Assembly: GCA_013398295.1 (NCBI GenBank)
Contig: VZSF01008499.1
Location: 1,392,899 to 1,456,898 of the forward strand
Origin: Chionis minor
Lineage: Eukaryota > Chordata > Aves > Charadriiformes > Chionididae
DNA length: 64,000 bases
Direction of reading: 5' to 3'
Made by a program: the position numbers and the translations under genes
Notes under the pieces: generated by a model
The model's database searches: none
What the model was told of the DNA's origin: nothing
What the model saw: only the letters and a program-made list of their open reading frames with translations
Shown: positions 11,974 through 25,370 of the stretch, piece after piece
Numbering within the stretch: position 1 is the stretch's first letter
How the letters are laid out: each line of letters starts with the position of its first letter

Positions 11974-13101
11974 CTGCAAAAAGACAAATAAACTGGTGCT
12001 TTTCTGATTTGTAATCCATATTCATTGGTGCTAAACCAACCTCAGCAGTGCAGAACCCTTGAGGAAAGTTCATTTCTGTGCAGGTGGTACCTGTTCAGCA
12101 CACAAGTATAATACTGCAGTTATACGAATACCATGAAAGCTAAATGGAATGATCATGTTACAGGAATATTCACCAATTATTTTATAACTCTGGCAGAGTT
12201 GGTTCAAATTAAACAAAGCAAGCTTTGGCTACTATGTTCCAATTAATTTTTTATCAAATCAACCCTAATGGTGTTCCCTTTCTTCATGCTCATACTCTGA
12301 GCTCTAGTGTTGCTATGCCATACTAATTTTGGATTGGAGAAACACGCATAGCAATTAAGAATCCTGCAAACCTCCAACCACATTTTAATTCATTTGCCTA
12401 AATATCCAAACTTCTTCCCTGTTAAAATTATTGCTTCATTGCAAGGGCAATGTAAGCGTAAGAAAGAATCAAACCATTTATAGTTAAGAGGAATTCACTT
12501 CTATGGACTAATAACTTCAAGAAGTTATGTCATCAGTGAACACTGTATGGGCAACAAATAAGTGCACAAGTATGTGTATCTATATAACTATTAGTAGACT
12601 CCACTTTCCCCCTCCTCATTCATAACAGTATACATGTGAACTTCTGTTGCTTCTCTAGGTTTCATTTTCACTTGATGTGTCCTAAATAAAATAGAGCTCC
12701 TCCTTTTAAGCACCTAATTCGAAGTGCAAGTTAAAGATACTAATATTTGGCTCCGATTTCCCTATAAACTAGTTCCTCTGTATCACACTGAATTTTCACT
12801 ATGCCAGTGGTTGAGCACCAAGCTCATGAAAAGATCTGAAACAGGGCAAGCTCCTTTAGGTTCATCTTAGCTGCATAACCAAGAAATAAAAGGTCTTGAA
12901 AGAGGCAATTAAGACTGAAAAAAATTAAGTGGTTGAGTGAAAAAAAAAATACATTTTTTACTTTGGTGAAAAGCAATGTAATTTCCTTTATTTCAGAAAA
13001 GCCAGACTGTAATGATAACAATCTGCGATCTTTTGTCTGAACTGTTTCTCTCCAAACCTACCACCATTAAGGAAGAGAAGTAATGTCTAATTCATACAGG
13101 T

Positions 13102-13119
13102 AAAAAAAAAAAAAAAAAA
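13102..13119. repeat. A18 homopolymer
   Basis: Eighteen consecutive A on the plus strand, followed by G and further A-rich sequence. It lies about 110 bp from the poly-G gap. Confidence 0.9.
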
Positions 13120-13229
13120 GAAAAAGAAGAATCCTGTGATAATACCAAGGTGATTGAAATAGAGATCTCTAACAAAGCAGCAAAGTGCTTTAAACCAACT
13201 GTTTTTGAAGAAAATCAATAAGAAACTGT

Positions 13230-13342
13230 GGGGGGGGGGGGGGGGGGGGGNNNNNNNNNNNNNNNNNNNNNNNNNNNNNNNNNNNNNNNNNNNNNNNNNN
13301 NNNNNNNNNNNNNNNNNNNNNNNNNNNNGGGGGGGGGGGGGG
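13230..13342. repeat. Assembly gap between poly-G tracts
   Basis: Twenty-one G (13230-13250), 78 N (13251-13328), then fourteen G (13329-13342). The real sequence and length are unknown. A long poly-G/poly-C tract or a G-rich satellite that polymerases and assemblers fail on is the simplest reading. Confidence 0.95.
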
Positions 13343-16300
13343 AGGAAATCCCAGAGCATTGATATTACTTGACAAATACTTTATAGTTGTTGCTAGCAGT
13401 TTGTAAATAAAAAGCTATAAAATGAAGCTAAAATATGTTCTTGATCTCAATCACCCTCTAGAGAAATACCCTTTTTTCCCTCTACTGGCTATGTAAAGAG
13501 CCTTTAGAGGTCACCAAGGAGAATTTCAGCCTATCAAGGCAAGATAATACCTCTCAATTCTATTTAAACATGTAAGAAGTCAAGAGAATTTAGAAGCTGC
13601 ATTTCTCTAATAAAAATGCTCACCAAGTACTGTCCCAGAACCAAATCTTTGGGCAGCAATTTCATTCCATGTTTCTTCAAACATTTCTTTTGCAGAACAT
13701 ATCCATATACTGGCATCCATAAGTAAGGGTTTATTGTTGTGAAAGGTCAGTTAAACACACTGAAGCCTTTTCTCTGCTTCCACTTACAGTGAATACCAAG
13801 CCGGGCACTTCATTCCATCACTATCAGGTTAACATAGGCTCCTAAATAAACAATCTGATCTTTAAAAGCGAGGAGTGTGTAATAACTCCAATAAAGTTAC
13901 TGATAGGACGCCAGCCTGCCTCCCTCACTGCAAGAGCATTCCTTGGAGAAAGCTGAGAAGGGAGCAGGGGAAAAGAGAGACAAAACTTCCAGAGGAGAGA
14001 TTCACTGTGAGAAATTAGAAATGATTTAAGCTCTTCTGATCAGCTAATAGCTCTAGGCTAAGTCATTTAGAGGGTGGACGCGTCTACCTCAATTAATCAA
14101 GGACTGTGGATAGGAATGGAGTACTTCTTTCTCCTGTTACGTTTTCAAACATCTAAGAAGTGAACTGTCTGAATGAGGATAAAATGCTTAATACACAGTA
14201 AGAGAAATGCTAGTTCTCCTAACACTTTCTACTGGTAGATTTCTATGGAGACTCACACGGTTGGTACAGTGAATTTCAAGAAGCTAAACTGATGTGTCCT
14301 AACACAATTGCTGCTCAGCCCTTCACCACGAGAAACTGAAAATGGAAGCTGGGCACTGGTGCCTCTTCCAGCAAGCCCACCGACCAGTGGGAAAGAGGTC
14401 CCTGGGGGATGTCGTGTTTCTCCCTTATCTCCTGCCTACTGGCAGCAGCAGAGGAATGAATCACTTTCCCAGTACTAGCTGTAGTTATAACAAAGACAAA
14501 AGGGCAATGCACTAAAATGAGCAGCAAGTATATTACACATTTTGTCACAAAATTGGAACGAATTTGAACTGAATGCCTCAAGATCTGCAGACACAAATTT
14601 AAAAAGATTCTGTGGAAGAAGATGCAATCACCTCTTAGCAGATGTATTTTAGTGTGCCTTACTGTGATAACAGGCTTCAGGAGAGATGAAAAATGTCACG
14701 TTTGGTTTCCATGCTTTACAGTGTAACAAGGTATATTGCTATTATACCTCACAACAAACCCCTGCCCTACCTTATGTAACTCAATTTCATTAAAAGGTCT
14801 GAGGCAAATTTATCTAGTGCTTATATAATCACTTCTTTGAAGTGTGTGAATGAAGCTGTTATTTTTTCGAAGAGTATCTGTCTGTCCAAAATTTATTTTA
14901 ACACACTGTGGGCACGAAGCAAGATGAGAGAATGTATATATTCCCTTAAAAGTGTTTACTTAACCACAATAAAAGGTTATATGGATTTCCCAAGTGCACT
15001 GAGTTACAGTACCTGTTACAATGTGAACATTTAAACACTCCTTCAAGTTGGCTTCCACTCATGTATCATGTTTGACACAACAGTCAAAGTTCTTTTGTCT
15101 AGCACTAGCTCAGCAGGAATGGAAAGCTCTGCAGTAGCACATGTATGGGAAACAGTAAAATAAAATAAAAAATAAGGGGAGAAGGAAAAAAGGGAGAAAG
15201 TAAAATGTAGATGCAGATAGGTCTACGACAAAGTCTGTTTCTAAAGCATGCCTTCACTGGCACGTACAACTGAAGTAATTCATGTTCCCACCAGCCTGGA
15301 TGTAACCGTGTACTGCAATTGGCAACTGGCATCTTCCGGAACATGTATCGAGTACCACGGGTAAACCTCTTTCCCAAAACATTTTTCCAGCTGGATACTG
15401 CTCTCAAAGTCAACGAAACAAATTAAATTCTGGTAGAGGTACTTGTGTGTGGGCACAGACAGCAGCAGGATGGTTTTCATTCCTAAGCACCTTGGAGATG
15501 TTCCTGGGAGTGTAAGTTTCTTACTGGCTCCTGCAATAGGACAAGGCTGTTGCAAAACCCCAAATGACGAGGGGAGAAAAAAGTCACGTAGCTGTACAAG
15601 AAAAGTATCTACTAAGGACTGTGGGTTGGATTGTGACTCTTCTTCTTAAGCAGACTTCAGAATATGGTCTAATGATCACACATAGATTTCTGCAGGGTGA
15701 TGGGATCATTTTTTTGCGCAGCAAAATATATTTTATTTTTAAGTATGTTTAATATTACAAAAGAATTTAGGACTATATTTAGACATCAAAGCCTCTGAAC
15801 TTGGTGTTTTGTCTTTCCTGGCTAGAAGGTTTTGGAAGCATTTTATCCAGAGAAAACATCAGACACAGAAGTTCTGTGGAATTTAGGTTGTCTAAATATA
15901 GTCTTTTTCATATGAATTATTAAGTAGGAGTAGAGGACAATAATCTCTACATGAGGTAACATACACTTTTAATTACATTTTCATTTAATCTAGATGTAAA
16001 CTGATGTTTTTCTATGAAAGCAGGACACTGCTTTTACACTGATATATTGCAAAAATAAAACTGATCTAATTATAGAACGAAAGAGTTTGAAAAAAATAAC
16101 ATTTTAGGGCATGTACTTTTCCCAAACATTTCTTAAAAAGGTTTTAAAATACAGCAAACATGCTACTAGAAGGAGTAACATTAAAAAGGAAGAAAAAAAA
16201 ATTAAAAAAAGGTTTGCTTTCCCTATCTATTGACTAGACCTAACAGTTAATACTATGTCATCTCAACTGGACATATTTTTTGCCTCAGGCTATTACATTA

Positions 16301-17669
16301 CAGGCTTGGTAATACAGTCTGAGGGTGGTCTCTTAAAGATAAATGTGGCAATACCATGATATGTTTATTCAGTGGAAAAATCTATTTCAGCATCTAATTA
16401 GAAGTCTTTAAAAGATTTACTCTGATAGTTTCTTTCTAAGATATGTCTTGCAGGGAGTTGCTTTTGTCTATATAGATGTTATCCAACACCTGCATTTTAG
16501 TTTATGTAAGGTTTCACAAATTACACTTTGTTTTTCTCCCACTTACTGTATGCTTATGGCATACACTTGGCAAATACTGAATCTCTGTAATTAAGAAAGT
16601 ATTTAACTATCTGAAAGGCACGGTCCATTGCTGAAAGCTTTTAAAGAGAATTCCTCCTCTTTGACTCCTGCTTTAGTTGCTTTGTGCATAGCTGTAGCAG
16701 GACAGGTAGGGTAGAAGGGTTGATTTTTAGGATCTGATCCAAGAATTAGCTGTCAAAAACTTAAATTTGAGTTATGAAAAGTTTTACTTCCTCCCTTTTC
16801 TTGCTGATCAGATGATAATCTAGTTTACATTTGTCAACGGAGGATTCCATTCAGTTATGCTCATATGTTTTTATTTTCATGCTGTACGGTGGTCAAGGAA
16901 GGAGGTATTGCCTGCATGCTATCCATCTGCATGGAATCCATAAACATGAAACAGTGGGCAGCATACGGATGATATGCGGTAGCAAATTCTTGAATGTCAA
17001 ATGTAGATAGAAGAAAATGACTTGCTGAACAGGAAATAGCTCCACAAGTCTTGAAATACCTAATCTACTTTACATCTGATTAAGTTGACAACTGCATGAT
17101 CAAACTGGATGTGCCACAGGGATTTCATTGGGGTATCATGGAAGAGAAACATTTAGCTAATTGCTCTCAATTCATATGGTGTAGAGACTGGAACAATTCT
17201 AAGGAAACAAACCAATCATTCAAACGATACAGTAAGTGTGAGAAATTACCTACCCCAACCAAAAATAAAGTTTTTGCCCTCCATAAAAAACAAACAAGCA
17301 AACGAAGAAAACAAAAAACACCACCCCCACCCCCCCAGATAGACCATGTCACCCGCCCAAGAAGTTCTCCTACGTTGTGGAAATAAAGATCTCCCAGGCT
17401 CCCTACAGAAAACTGCCCTTTCTGCTTCTACCTTTTTTTCACCTTTGTTACTTTATCCTGCTAAATTCCTTTAAGTTTTGAGTTTACTAATTGTCCTTTT
17501 TCAGACAGCACAACAGTGAGAATAGCTAAGAACAACATCTCTGCTGTATTTCTAACACAGTCCTTTCTGGGAACCAAAATTCGAGGTGAAGAATGCTCTG
17601 AATTACTGTTTCTTTGTTAAGAAAACACACCTGTAGATAGATGCAAGGCCAGAGAGAAGAGTAATTTAC

Positions 17670-17877
17670 CTCTTGACTTTCTCCCATGAATATATGCCTT
17701 TCCAAGAAGTTGCCACGTTGGCCTGTACAGATCTTCCAAATCCAGTTGCCACCGATCTGGTTCGAGGTACCGGATAAGTTCTTCCACAGTACTAAATCCA
17801 GCAACGGCATTGTTTAATACATCTAACGGTAAAGTTGATGGGGGTAGCAATGATGGGCTAGGTGCTTCTGTGTGGTG
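17670..17877 (-). CDS. PDGFC: PDGFC exon 4 (hinge and RKSR activation site)
   Basis: The exon is 208 bp: 69 codons plus the first base of a split Val codon. It begins HHTEAPSPS and ends HGRKSR. It encodes the linker between the CUB domain and the growth factor domain. The first 15 or so residues (rich in Pro and Ser) are the least conserved part compared with human. The middle, FSTVEELIRYLEPDRWQLD, then LEDLYRPTWQLLGKA, is strongly conserved. The final RKSR is the site where tissue plasminogen activator cuts human PDGF-CC after Arg234 to release the active growth factor domain; that function is family knowledge, while the motif is seen here. The acceptor is TTAATTGCAG just right of 17877 and the donor GTAAAT starts at 17669. 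Confidence 0.97.
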
Positions 17878-18954
17878 CTGCAATTAAAGCCAAGAGAAGA
17901 GTACCAGTCAGAGGGTTAATGGATCTGCTTTGATGAAGTGCTGTACTTTATGAAGTTACATAGCTGGGAAAGTTTATAAGTGGCTAGTGTGTTTCCAATG
18001 TACGGTTTACCTAATAAGACAAATGGCAAGAGTCAAAAAGTACCTAATTATTCTTCATCAATAATTCTAAACAAACTTCTACTACATAGTTTTCCCACTT
18101 TTTACATTCCTAGCCTTGAAGATAGCATTCCGCTATACCTGTTCTTTGAAGGAGTTCACTGAGTGACAGTCAAGATTTTAGAAACACAACAGAGAGTGAT
18201 TTGAAAATATGGCCCCATTACAGGCAATTACTGTAACTCCCTAGAAATCCGACGCAGCATCTCACATGCTGCCTTTCCTCTGAAACTTAGCCACAATCTT
18301 TGTCTTTTTGTCTTTCAATGTAAAATATGAATGTAGGCTGGTGCAAAGAGAGCAAATATTCCTGCTTTCAGCTATATGTGAAAAAAAGCAACAGTTGGGT
18401 TTCCTACAGTACTAAGAATTCCATTTCTGGTTAAACGATAATGATCAGAGTAATACCAGAATCCGGTATTACTAAAATTATTTCTCCCTTAACAAGAAAA
18501 AAAAAAAACATGTTCCCAAGGGTATCGAAAGTACTTAAATGCTGAAATTGAGTACTGAGAAAGTATGTACTTTCCCACAGCACAAGTCTCACTGACAAAC
18601 TCACTGGATCAGGGGTACTCAGTCATAGGCAATTCAAGCAAAGTGAGACTTCTGGTTTTGCTCACTCTACAATCTGTTTAAAAATTGTGCATTGATTTGT
18701 AGTTTCAAAAGCATATAAGGCGGCAGGAAGGGAAGCCTAACTGGGAAGCTGCTGCTGCACCACCGTAAGTTTCTTTATAGGCAGACACCACCACAGACAT
18801 TACAGCCACAGGACTACACCAGGGCAATTTATCTGGACCATGTAAGAAGGACGAAGAAAGGTTTGAACATACTGATGATTTAGGGGATGGGAAGGACAAG
18901 AAATCTTGAACTTGAACGTGCAGTGCGACATGCATCATGGCTCCCCAGTACAGT

Positions 18955-19185
18955 CCATATAAGACGTAGGGAAAATTTATTCACTGTAAGTACAATCAGG
19001 TTTTGGAAAAGGTTGCCCAGAGAGGCTTCACAGCATCTCTCATTGGAGGCTTTCAATACCTGACTGGGTAAAGCCCCGAGCAATGGTCTGACCTCAGAAC
19101 TGACCCTACCCTGAGCAGGCAGTTAAACTAGAGTCCGTCCTCCTGAGGTCCCCTGCTGAATTTTCCTACAACAATCCTACAAGAT
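18955..19185 (+). mobile_element. Old CR1 LINE 3' fragment
   Basis: Plus-strand CR1 tail. It keeps the block AAAAGGTTGCCCAGAGAGGC, the segment around GAGCAGGCAGTTAAACTAGA and CTCCTGAGGTCCC, all landmarks of the CR1 C-terminal coding region and 3' UTR. The coding part has stops and many substitutions, so it is an old copy. It lies antisense to PDGFC in intron 3. The end points are approximate. Confidence 0.8.
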
Positions 19186-20987
19186 AGTATTAAGAATGTT
19201 CCTCCAATGAGTGAACTAACATCCTGCTTAATAAAACAAACCTTGCAACACTACATACTAAACAGCAGTTTTCTAAAATACGGATGCCTGTGATAGCTGT
19301 ATTTCATACCAATAATTGTATTTTCCTTTCTGCGCTCTCAGTTCTATTAAATATGCATTTTTGGTTTCAGCTAAATGTGTGGTTGAAAGGGTAGCAAATG
19401 GAAGTAACCACCATGCCCTTTATTTTTTGCTTCAAGGGTTTTTCTCTCTCCATCTTCAAGAAATGCAGTCACTAGAATGATTTGTGCTGCTTTTTGACTG
19501 GGCATCTTGCAAAGATAATATGAAATACAGATCTACTATTCTGCTACTGTTAACTTTACCATATTTTCATCTTGCTAATCTAGCATCGTTTCCAATAGTA
19601 GTGAAATAGTTGTTTCCCATTCTGGAAGAATGCGGATTTCAAAAAGTTAAAATATTTCTTCTCCTCTTCTCTCCACTGCCCACATTAAAAATAATAACAT
19701 GTTGATCCATCTATTAGGTTATGATAATAAAGCAACAGATTCTGGTCTATAATTTAAATATTTGCTTTTAGCAAAACATGCTACTCAGCAAGTTTCAAAA
19801 TAGTGCTGTGACACTATAATTCAGATGGTCAAAAAAATAAATATTCCAAAATTTTTCTTCCTGTTTTTCTCCATGATGATGTATTTGTAACAGTCGCATT
19901 TCCTGGTTTGAAGATACAGGTTTTTACTAAGGTGAAAAACAAAATAAGGATCAAATGGTAGAACCAGTACCTGAAGGGGGAAAAAAAAAAATCTTCTATT
20001 TTGTTTCCAGCTGAAGAATTTACTTTGGTGTTTCACTTCACTTCACTTCGGTTTGTTTGGGTTTGGGTTTTTTTGTTGCCAATGAAATAGATGGATTCCA
20101 GATGAAAATCCGTTGGTCTAGAACCTATTTCCACATTTACAACTTAGAACATGCACACCGAGCAATACACACATAGGAACTAACTCATTGATTTATGTTA
20201 TTCTGGATTCAGCAGGCATTTGCCTGAGTTAAAATGCTTTCAGGATATGGTGAATCATCATGCTTAATGGTAACACAATTAAAGTTGTCATCACTTTCTA
20301 ATCATTCTCACAGCAAACCAGAACATAAAGAAAAAGTAATTGAAACAGCAAAATTGCACAACTTTGAAGATGAACGTTTTAGAATAAAGTAGTTAAAATC
20401 TCAAGATTAAGAATGTTTTTCCCAATAATCTCTTAATTTACTCAATTTAAATGACAGTTAAAATGTACCAATGATTAAAGAGAATTAATATCATATAGCT
20501 ATAAATACTGTAATTTGTAACATGATAACCTTTAGGAAATCTCAGTTCAATAAAGTATTTAATATAGATAGTAATTCTATACTCTACATTGCTTCTACTT
20601 GCTAATAGGTATTACTTATTTTATAAATTAAACCTTTTGAACAGAGCATCCAGAGCAGCATAAATGGTACTCCTTCCTTTAACTAAAATTATATCTTGGA
20701 ATTTTATACAATTTATAATTTCACTTGGTTTTCTCAAAGGGGGTTTTTTGTGTTCTATAGGCAATGTTTACACCCACATTAAGGTTTTACTCTCAGAGAA
20801 GATAACAGGACAAATGACTTAATGCAGGAAATTAAAACTCAACTTCGCTGATGGGACGTACTTTTGGAACAAGTAAATATAGAACTTCAGTGTAACTCTG
20901 AAAGGTAGCATGCAGTGGCAACTTCAAAATTCTGAAATCCTTACAGGCAGCTTTTCCTCGCTTTACAGCAAGCCCATCCCTTCTACT

Positions 20988-21079
20988 ATAATTCCTTCCA
21001 ATTAAATAATCTCAGATAAAATCCACATGCCACATAATTCCTTCCAATTAAATAATCTCAGATAAAATCCACATGCCAA
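20988..21079. repeat. Perfect 46-bp tandem duplication
   Basis: Two copies, 20988-21033 and 21034-21079, identical over the first 45 bases (starting ATAATTCCTTCCAATTAAAT). They differ only at the copy edge. The perfect match implies a recent event or an assembly artefact. Confidence 0.95.
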
Positions 21080-24000
21080 GTATTTAACCTGTATCTCTCT
21101 TGACATTCCTGCTCTCACCCTTTCCTCCCCCTGCATGCCTGATACAAACTGATATTAAGCCACCCTGTGCAGTGCTACCAAGATCAGTGCTCAGTAGGTC
21201 TGAGATGCAATTTCACTGAAGAACGGTGGTGTGAGAGCCCCACAGGAGGACCACCAATAAGCTCTAGCTGTGTTGCTGCGCAATGCTGATGGAGACAATG
21301 AAGAGGATCTTACAACAAAGTAGTTATCTGTCAACTGTACACCTATTCTATAGCTAGCATCATCCGACTTACTCCACAGAACTATACCATGTCTCCCCTA
21401 ACAGGTCAGCTAGCACATAACCAACCCTCTATATAACAGATACCTCTTTATCTGACAGGGGAGACATAACCCAAGACAGCAGACACTTGCTTAGGTACAG
21501 CAGCTATCCAATATAGCTTTCTTGATGGAGACCTCTCACTGGGAAGCGGTGTTCTCCAAGCTTTTCTACAACAAATACTCATCGACAGTAAACACTTTTT
21601 CTGTCATAGCAGCACATCCTTGATTAAAAACATGGTTTAGGCTTGAGACCGCCTTTTTTATTCTCTTGCCTGGCCACGAATAATTTCTGTCAAGAAAAAT
21701 TTGAAAAATACATCAAGTCCTGTATTTTAATGTGATTTCTCTAGTAAACAAAACACTGTATGTTTTTTGGTTTTGTGCCAAGGAAACAATTTCAATTTAT
21801 TTCAATAAGAATAAACATGTTTAAAACTAAGATAAAGCTGAACAATTGCATCTTTTCTTTTAGTTAAAATGATTCAGGATGAAAACCAGAGCAGAAAACA
21901 TCGGGCTTCTGCTGTTCTGCAGAACAACCAATAATGACAATTAGTGTTGGATCAAACAGAAGGTCTGTTTCATTAGGTCTGTTTACATTGTATTTCTCTA
22001 TGTGTTCTTCACTCTATCAAAACAAATGTTTTATAAAAATCCCCTAAGGTGTTTACAAGCTTAAAAGACAGGCAGACAGATCAAATTTAGGCAACAGTTT
22101 AAGATACGGACTTGGAAAAAATGTAGGAATAAGGCCAACATCACAGAATGATCCAGCCCTGGAGATTATCCATAACAACAGTACCCCAGAAAAAGCTTAG
22201 GGAGTAAAATGCATTTTAGAGTGTTCACAATGTTAGTCATCCCCTATTAAAGGAGGCAAAGCTAGTCCGTCTAGCCTCTTTCTCAAAGGGTAAATGGCAG
22301 GACACACTTATACATAGAATAAGAAGGCAACCGTCAGTGAAGCAGTACATTTGAACAAAAAATGTAACAAATGAATTTGAAATTACCTAGTTGAAGCTCA
22401 AACCTAAAGGATGATTCGGTATGTACCCTAACTTGAAGACCTGTGATTAATTTCTTGTTCTGACACATATTTCCTGTGGGATCCGCAGCATAGTATTTAG
22501 GCCACAGCTTCATGGTGAAAAGCATCCGGCAGTAGCATTCCTTGCTATGCCAGCACGACTGTGTACGTGGCTGCATCATAAACAAGAAGTAATCCTTCTG
22601 AAAAAGAGTATTTCTCACTTCCTTTTTTCTTTAACCACAATCTTATTCACAGCGCAGACCTCCAACAGCTAAGCCATCAAATTCAAAAGCATAGCAGCCG
22701 CTAACACAAACATTTTTAGATTCACTCTGGCACCAGCAGTTTCATAGCATGGAGGTTTGTAACACAGCCTTATCAAATCTGTAAAATGAGCATAAAGGCA
22801 ATTCCACGATCTCACACACTGAGAGAATGAATACAATAAACATTTATTAGATGCTCATTATTGCTTTATCTGATGATTCCAGAAGCATTTTAGATAGATA
22901 AAGGGTAAAACTTTGGATATGAGATTGTATGTTATAACCTTTTGTGTTCTGCCACTATCCATCTGTTCTTCCCTTGCACTGAACCTGCTCCAAGGATAAA
23001 CAATTCGGAACAAAACAGCACTCACCTACAATCTACACAAGATCAGCTCTTAAGTACCATCACAATCTAAGCAAAGCCTTCCTTTTGCTCCAGTCTCATA
23101 GGATAGGACTGTCAAGGTACTGACACTACTCTGTTCCAGTTAAATGACAGACAAGAATATAAATTATTTTATAATTGCAAGAAGGAGTTTGTGGCAGCCA
23201 GGAGCGAGGAATTTCATGCTTAATAACGCAATCAGAGTTAAGACTGGAACAACAAAAACAAGTGAGTCAAATACTTGGCATGACAGGACACTTAAAAGTA
23301 GTGAGTAATAACGTCAAAAATAATTCCCTCCCCAGAAAAGAAATACCCTTTTTTAAAATTTCTTGTCTTGAAGAAAACATCGTCAAGCAATTTCTGAGTG
23401 AAAACCCATTCATCAGTTGGCACAGTTTGGAGAAACTATTAAACATCAGTATGGTTTAATCAGACTAAAAGGGACTCTACAACAAAGAAAAACTCAAAGG
23501 AACCTCCCCTCCTCTGAAAACCAACTAGGATCAGTAACTTTGAAAAAAATAATTTCTTCTAATGAGATATCCTTACAGATTCTTTTATTGATTTATTATT
23601 ACACGAGAACAATCCAAGTCCTGCTTAGATTTAGAAATATGCTCTGGAAACCTGCATTCTTGTAACACAATAAAGAAAGCCCGTTTCCTTCCTTTCTAAT
23701 CACAAGTAGCCCTCCTATTAGCATCATTAGAAGCTATGAGGGAGAGCAGATATCCAACTCTTTCCAAGTTTGCCCTGAGGACATAGAAGCTTCTTGACAT
23801 AAGAACAGCTCTTCCTTTTTTCCCATACGCACATGCAATAATAATGTGAAAAGCTTCTAGAAATCCTGACCTACCTGAAAAAGCACAAACTTTTACTTGC
23901 TCGCACGTATGCATGACAAAAAAGCTAATCCATTTGCGAAAGTCTTTAATTTGTAAAGACTCATCTTCTCAGTGCAAGGTTGACCTGCGCCACTGCTACG

Positions 24001-25333
24001 CAAAACGTTAGTCCTGTTCAAGTAGCAACGTAGAATGAAGCGGAGAAGATCTGTAGTTGGGCCTGTGCGCAACCACCTAGGCAGAAAAACCAAGTTCCAG
24101 GATCCGCTTCTTGTCCCTCCAGCAAAGGAATGAGAAAAAGAAGGAGCAAAGGCAGATAATCAATTTAGACTGCCAAAGCCAGGGAATAAGGGAAGGATGT
24201 TTACTTTCATGTGACAGAGATGGAACCCAGGAGGGCCAGCACGGCTCCCCTCCACTGCAGTTCTTAATTCTTTAGCTGAAGCTACTGTCACAGTAGCGAG
24301 GAGGGTTGCACGAGAGAGACAGCAGCTCCAGGGCTGCTGAAGCAGGTAGTCTGGTAAATCAAGCCCCGGTGGCACTGAAGTAAACACGCGTATCGTTCGG
24401 CTAGCCTCACTTCAGGGACACAGCTTCTGCCCGCCAGGTGACAGACAGGTAGGAGCACCAGCCCTCCTCGATTTAATCGGCTACTGCACGTAAGACGCAG
24501 AACGCAGGATGACAGACCCCTCTTTCCTCACTGGCCTTCCAGTCCTCTGCCTTTCGCAGGCTCCCTATTTTTTTCTATTCTTACAATGTGCTACAACCAC
24601 TTACAAAAGCTTGTCCAGCCCCTCTTCATACGCATTCAGGGCCTCTTACTGAGGACCTTATTTGCTAAGCATCCGTGTCCTTGCACCACTTGACATCTTA
24701 CAGCCAGAGATGGCCTTCCAAACTCTACATCGCTATTTTTGTTACAGCACTTCGAGCGTCACTTCAAAAGATGTACATAATACCCTCCTTTCCGTAACCG
24801 CCAACAGGAGAAAGGTCACAAGGTAAAGTGAATGTGTTTGTTCCTTTCTATCTTTGCCTGTCACATACATGAACATAAGAATAACGATGTGGAAAAGTAG
24901 TATTTGGAGCAGCCTAACATTTCCAGCTTAAAGTTTTGAGATAAAAATCTATTTTTTGAAGAGTTTTAATTATTCCCCCAGACAGAGTTTCTGTGCAGCT
25001 CACAGAAAAGGCCTGGAATTCTAATTGTGCTGGAAACAACTGGGAGATGCTCTTAAGGAAATCAGCAGCATGGAAATAGCACAGGATATCACTAATCATC
25101 AGCTTTCTCCGGCAAATTGCAGCTTTTTGCCTGAAGCCTGGGCACCCTGACACCTTTCAAATACACAGCATAGGTGTGAGAGCCACTCTTGTGAAGACAA
25201 AGATGACACGTATCTAGAGCAAGTTCATAAAACTCTCAGAGGGTGCCATCAATAGCAATAATCTCTGGAAGGTATTTTCAACAAAACTGCAGTGATTTTG
25301 TTAATTGTCTTCATAAATTAGTGATTGATAATT

Positions 25334-25370
25334 ACATATGTGTATACATACGTATGTGTGTATACATATG
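25334..25370. repeat. TA/TG-rich near-palindromic microsatellite
   Basis: A run of ACATATG, GTATAC and TACGTA units that is partly self-complementary about a central ACGT. Probably a decayed (TG/TA)n repeat with hairpin potential. Confidence 0.6.

Larger units (their letters stand above)
11974..17669 (-). other. PDGFC: PDGFC intron 4 (about 5.7 kb, with sequencing gap)
   Basis: Starts with GTAAAT at 17669 and ends with TTTTTGCAG at 11974. It contains an N gap between poly-G runs (13230-13342), an A18 tract at 13102-13119 and a C-rich run near 17320-17337. No other exon or RNA gene was recognised. The true length is uncertain because of the gap. Confidence 0.95.

Noticed and set aside
13087..13359. 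Poly-Pro minus-strand frames across the gap
   Set aside because: These arise from translating poly-C and N bases; they are not genes.
17314..17337. C-rich run read as part of a Pro-rich plus-strand peptide (17096-17386)
   Set aside because: Simple-sequence run inside intron 4, a few hundred bases from exon 4. The surrounding frame has no domain.
18880..19083. Minus-strand open frame of 67 codons
   Set aside because: It lies antisense across an old plus-strand CR1 fragment and has no coding features.
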